A stretch of 64,000 bases of DNA from Lactobacillus johnsonii (lineage in GTDB: Bacteria > Bacillota > Bacilli > Lactobacillales > Lactobacillaceae), in the NCBI RefSeq assembly GCF_013487865.1, contig NZ_CP047409.1, positions 558,001 through 622,000 on the forward strand, read 5' to 3'. Under the pieces are notes generated by a model. The model searched no databases, was not told the DNA's origin, and saw only the letters and a list, made by a program, of their open reading frames with translations. A program made the translations under genes and the position numbers. Below, one piece after another: positions 61,843 to 64,000 of this stretch (position 1 is its first letter; every line of letters begins with the position of its first letter).

Positions 61843-62664
61843 GTGAAGAGAAAGCTACGATTCTTTTCTTTATTTGTTGTCTTATTTAGCGTTTTTTTAC
61901 TTTCGGCATGTCAAAAAAATACTCGTAACGTCTACCAAGAAGTTAAAAAAAGTGATGAAATTACTTGGGGTGTTAAGGCGGATACCCGTTTATTTGGTTT
62001 AATGAGTATTAAAACCGGAAAAATTGAAGGTTTTGAAGTTGATTTAGCAAATGCTTTAACTAAGGAAATACTAGGAAAAAATGCTAAGGCAAACTTTGTA
62101 CAAACTACTGCAAAAACAAAAATTCCACTTTTGAAAAATGGAAATATTGATGCAGTTTTAGCGGCAATGACGATTACGCCAGAACGCAAAAAGCAAATTG
62201 ATTTTAGCGATCCATATTTTTATGCTGGACAATCACTTCTTGTAAAAGATGATTCAACAATCAAGAGCATTAAAGATATGAATGGTAAAACTGCATTAGC
62301 TGTAAAAGGTACAACAGCAGTTGCCAATGTTAAAAAATTTGCACCTAAGGCTAAAGTATTAGAATTTGATGATTATGGTCAAGCATTTACTGCGCTTAAA
62401 GCCGGTCAAGGTCAAGCCATGACTACTGATAATGGTTTGCTTGCCGGAATTGCAACAGAAAACAAGGTCTATAAACTTGTAGGGGGCACCTATACTAAGG
62501 AACCCTATGGAATTGCTGTCAATAAAGGACAAACACAAATGAAAAATGCAATTAATCGTGCACTAGTAAAATTAAAAAAAGATGGGACGTATGATGCCTT
62601 GGTAAAGAAGTGGTTTAGCGGTATTCCGGGCTTTAATATTAAAGAGGCCGAAGGTGAAAAGTAA
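61843..62664 (+). CDS. Amino acid ABC transporter substrate-binding lipoprotein, copy 1
   Basis: The 273-aa protein has a lipoprotein signal: basic MKRKLRF, a hydrophobic stretch, and the lipobox LLSACQ with Cys near residue 23. The mature part is a family 3 solute-binding protein: GFEVDLANALTKEILG, AAMTITPERKKQIDFSDPYFYAGQSLLV and PYGIAVNKGQTQMKNAINRAL. The start is GTG after GGGGGAAAG. A closely related second copy begins at 63859, after a T-box and an ATPase gene. The binding protein presents a polar amino acid to the transporter. The ligand is unknown. Confidence 0.9.
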   Translation: MKRKLRFFSLFVVLFSVFLLSACQKNTRNVYQEVKKSDEITWGVKADTRLFGLMSIKTGKIEGFEVDLANALTKEILGKNAKANFVQTTAKTKIPLLKNGNIDAVLAAMTITPERKKQIDFSDPYFYAGQSLLVKDDSTIKSIKDMNGKTALAVKGTTAVANVKKFAPKAKVLEFDDYGQAFTALKAGQGQAMTTDNGLLAGIATENKVYKLVGGTYTKEPYGIAVNKGQTQMKNAINRALVKLKKDGTYDALVKKWFSGIPGFNIKEAEGEK

Positions 62665-62759
62665 AATTTTTACTTGCCTTTTTTGAAAAAATATTATTAA
62701 ATGTAATCAACATTTAAATTTAAAAAGCGATAAAAAGAAAAGTAGGTAATCTATTTCTT

Positions 62760-62994
62760 TTAGTGAGTTAACGGTAGTGGAAAAGTTAGCAGACCCTGGA
62801 TTATTGAAAGACACTTTTATAATGCTGCTGGCCGAAATCTTTTAAGAGAGTAAGTTTAGCCGTAAGCGGTACGTTATCTAGCCGCTGGAGCATGGTTGTG
62901 CTCTAGTCAAGTTGGTCTTTAATTAGACAATTTAGGTGGTACCGCGGAAAAAAGCCTTTCGTCCTGAGTAATTTAGGAGCGAAGGGCTTTTTTT
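62760..62994 (+). promoter_or_regulatory. T-box riboswitch upstream of amino acid ABC transporter genes
   Basis: The antiterminator core GGTACCGCGG lies at 62938-62947, preceded by the AGGT typical of T-boxes. A terminator follows: AAGCCTTTCG pairs with CGAAGGGCTT, then seven T (62952-62994). The roughly 170 bases upstream, with several GC-rich stems, form the stem I to stem III region. I could not identify the specifier codon with confidence, so the sensed tRNA, and hence the transported amino acid, is open. Confidence 0.92.
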
Positions 62995-63107
62995 CTTTGC
63001 TCCAATCAGGAAATAAAGGGGTATGCAACAGATATAACTACAGAAGTTAATTTTAAGAAGTTTTAGAGTAGAATGGAAAAGTGAGTAAAAAAGAGAGGGG
63101 AAGCACA

Positions 63108-63857
63108 ATGGCTGCAATTATTGATTTTAAGCATGTAAATAAGTACTATGGTAAGTTCCATGCTTTAAAGGATATTAATTTGAGTATTGAAGAGGGTCAA
63201 GTTGTTTCAATTATCGGCCCGTCTGGTTCTGGTAAGAGTACTTTGATTCGTACAATGAATGGATTAGAGCGAATTAATTCTGGTACTTTGATGGTTACTG
63301 GCTATGATTTGGCAGATAAGCATACGGATTTAAATAAAATTCGTAAAAATGTGGGAATGGTTTTCCAACATTTTAACTTATACGACAACCACACTGTGCT
63401 TGAAAATATAACTTTAGCTCCTAAGATTGTTTTGCATAGACCAGATAAGGAAAATAATGATATTGCCATGGATCTTCTAAAAAAAGTTGGTCTTGAAGAA
63501 AAGGCAAATATGTATCCAAGACAATTGTCTGGTGGACAAAAGCAACGTGTTGCAATTGCTCGTTCATTAGCTATGAGACCAAAGGCAATTTTGTTTGATG
63601 AACCAACTAGTGCTCTTGATCCAGAAATGATTCAAGATGTGTTAGATGTTATGAAATACGTAGCAGATCAAGGAATTACAATGGTTGTTGTAACTCACGA
63701 AATGGGATTTGCTCGTGAAGTTGGGGACAGATTAATTTTCTTTGATCAAGGTAGAATTTTAGAGGATGAAAAACCAGAAGAATTCTTTGCACATCCTAAG
63801 ACTGAACGTGCACGTCAATTTTTAAGTAAGGTTATTACTGAAAAGCTAGGTGGCTAA
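63108..63857 (+). CDS. Polar amino acid ABC transporter ATP-binding protein (GlnQ type)
   Basis: The 249-aa ATPase has Walker [11 protein letters not shown]-loop [18 protein letters not shown], signature [17 protein letters not shown], Walker [17 protein letters not shown] and [12 protein letters not shown], all standard for GlnQ/HisP-type proteins. ATG 63108 follows GAGAGGGG. It is transcribed behind the T-box and followed after 1 base by a substrate-binding lipoprotein gene; the permease gene is expected beyond the window. It would energise import of one polar amino acid, likely the one sensed by the T-box. Confidence 0.93.
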   Translation: MAAIIDFKHVNKYYGKFHALKDINLSIEEGQVVSIIGPSGSGKSTLIRTMNGLERINSGTLMVTGYDLADKHTDLNKIRKNVGMVFQHFNLYDNHTVLENITLAPKIVLHRPDKENNDIAMDLLKKVGLEEKANMYPRQLSGGQKQRVAIARSLAMRPKAILFDEPTSALDPEMIQDVLDVMKYVADQGITMVVVTHEMGFAREVGDRLIFFDQGRILEDEKPEEFFAHPKTERARQFLSKVITEKLGG

Positions 63858-63858
63858 A

Positions 63859-64000
63859 ATGAAAAAATCAACTAAGATTTTTATTTTGCCTCTGGTACTA
63901 GCTTTATTAGTTACTTTGACCGGCTGTGCCAAGAAGCAGAAATCAAGTAATGTTTATGATCAGGTTAAAGAGAGTAAGACAATTACTTGGGGAGTTAAGG
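63859..64000 (+). CDS. Amino acid ABC transporter substrate-binding lipoprotein, copy 2, 3' end cut by window
   Basis: ATG starts 1 base after the ATPase stop codon. The first 47 residues show a basic start, a hydrophobic helix and the lipobox TLTGCAKK, then VYDQVKESKTITWGVK, closely matching VYQEVKKSDEITWGVKADT in copy 1. It is therefore a paralog of the binding protein at 61843, here placed inside the T-box operon. The rest lies outside the window. Confidence 0.92.
   Translation, partial: MKKSTKIFILPLVLALLVTLTGCAKKQKSSNVYDQVKESKTITWGVK

Overview
This window looks like chromosome from a low-GC gut Lactobacillus, most likely the L. johnsonii / L. gasseri group. This rests on recognised families (helveticin J-like bacteriocin, PepC/PepD-type peptidases, DtpT, ISL3 and IS1182 insertion sequences, T-box leaders) and on AT-rich codon use; I could not run a species search.

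Bases 1-17.3 kb are mostly housekeeping: a cut-off DUF2974 hydrolase, nnrD, a D,D-carboxypeptidase, T-box-controlled argS, fba, hpt, a glutamine amidotransferase, free methionine sulfoxide reductase, a ClC remnant, a helveticin J-like gene, tag, an AEC carrier, glpF, and two tandem DHA2 drug exporters. Each exporter has a terminator-like hairpin between its promoter and its start codon. Bases 17.4-27.7 kb are patchier: a GNAT gene with an apparent ATT start, an intact IS1182-type element, two paralogous AAA ATPases (one decayed) with matching AT-rich repeats upstream, a broken AraC gene, uraA behind a PyrR-type attenuator, a GH1 remnant, glutaminase and a PAP2 phosphatase.

Bases 27.7-50.2 kb form an amino-acid and peptide region. 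Two minus-strand cassettes share one order: GadC-like antiporter, PepC-like C1 peptidase, then an Ntn-hydrolase. One cassette ends in a C69 dipeptidase and looks intact. The other ends in a C45 hydrolase, and its antiporter and peptidase are broken. Further APC permeases, a MarR-MFS operon, an M42 aminopeptidase and a FetAB-like exporter follow. The most striking unit is a minus-strand operon at 46.0-50.2 kb: two pyruvoyl decarboxylase-family proteins, resembling PsiD-type tryptophan decarboxylase rather than membrane phosphatidylserine decarboxylase, flank an APA-type amino acid/amine antiporter behind a strong promoter. I infer an amino acid decarboxylation-antiport system.

Bases 50.3-64 kb hold a decayed GH42 beta-galactosidase, dtpT, an ISL3 copy with a perfect 8-bp target duplication sitting between dtpT and its terminator, a second C69 dipeptidase, an MFS carrier, a DUF915 lipoprotein, a MarR plus heterodimeric ABC exporter operon, and an amino acid ABC uptake locus with paralogous binding proteins on both sides of a T-box and an ATPase gene. 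The last gene runs off the window.
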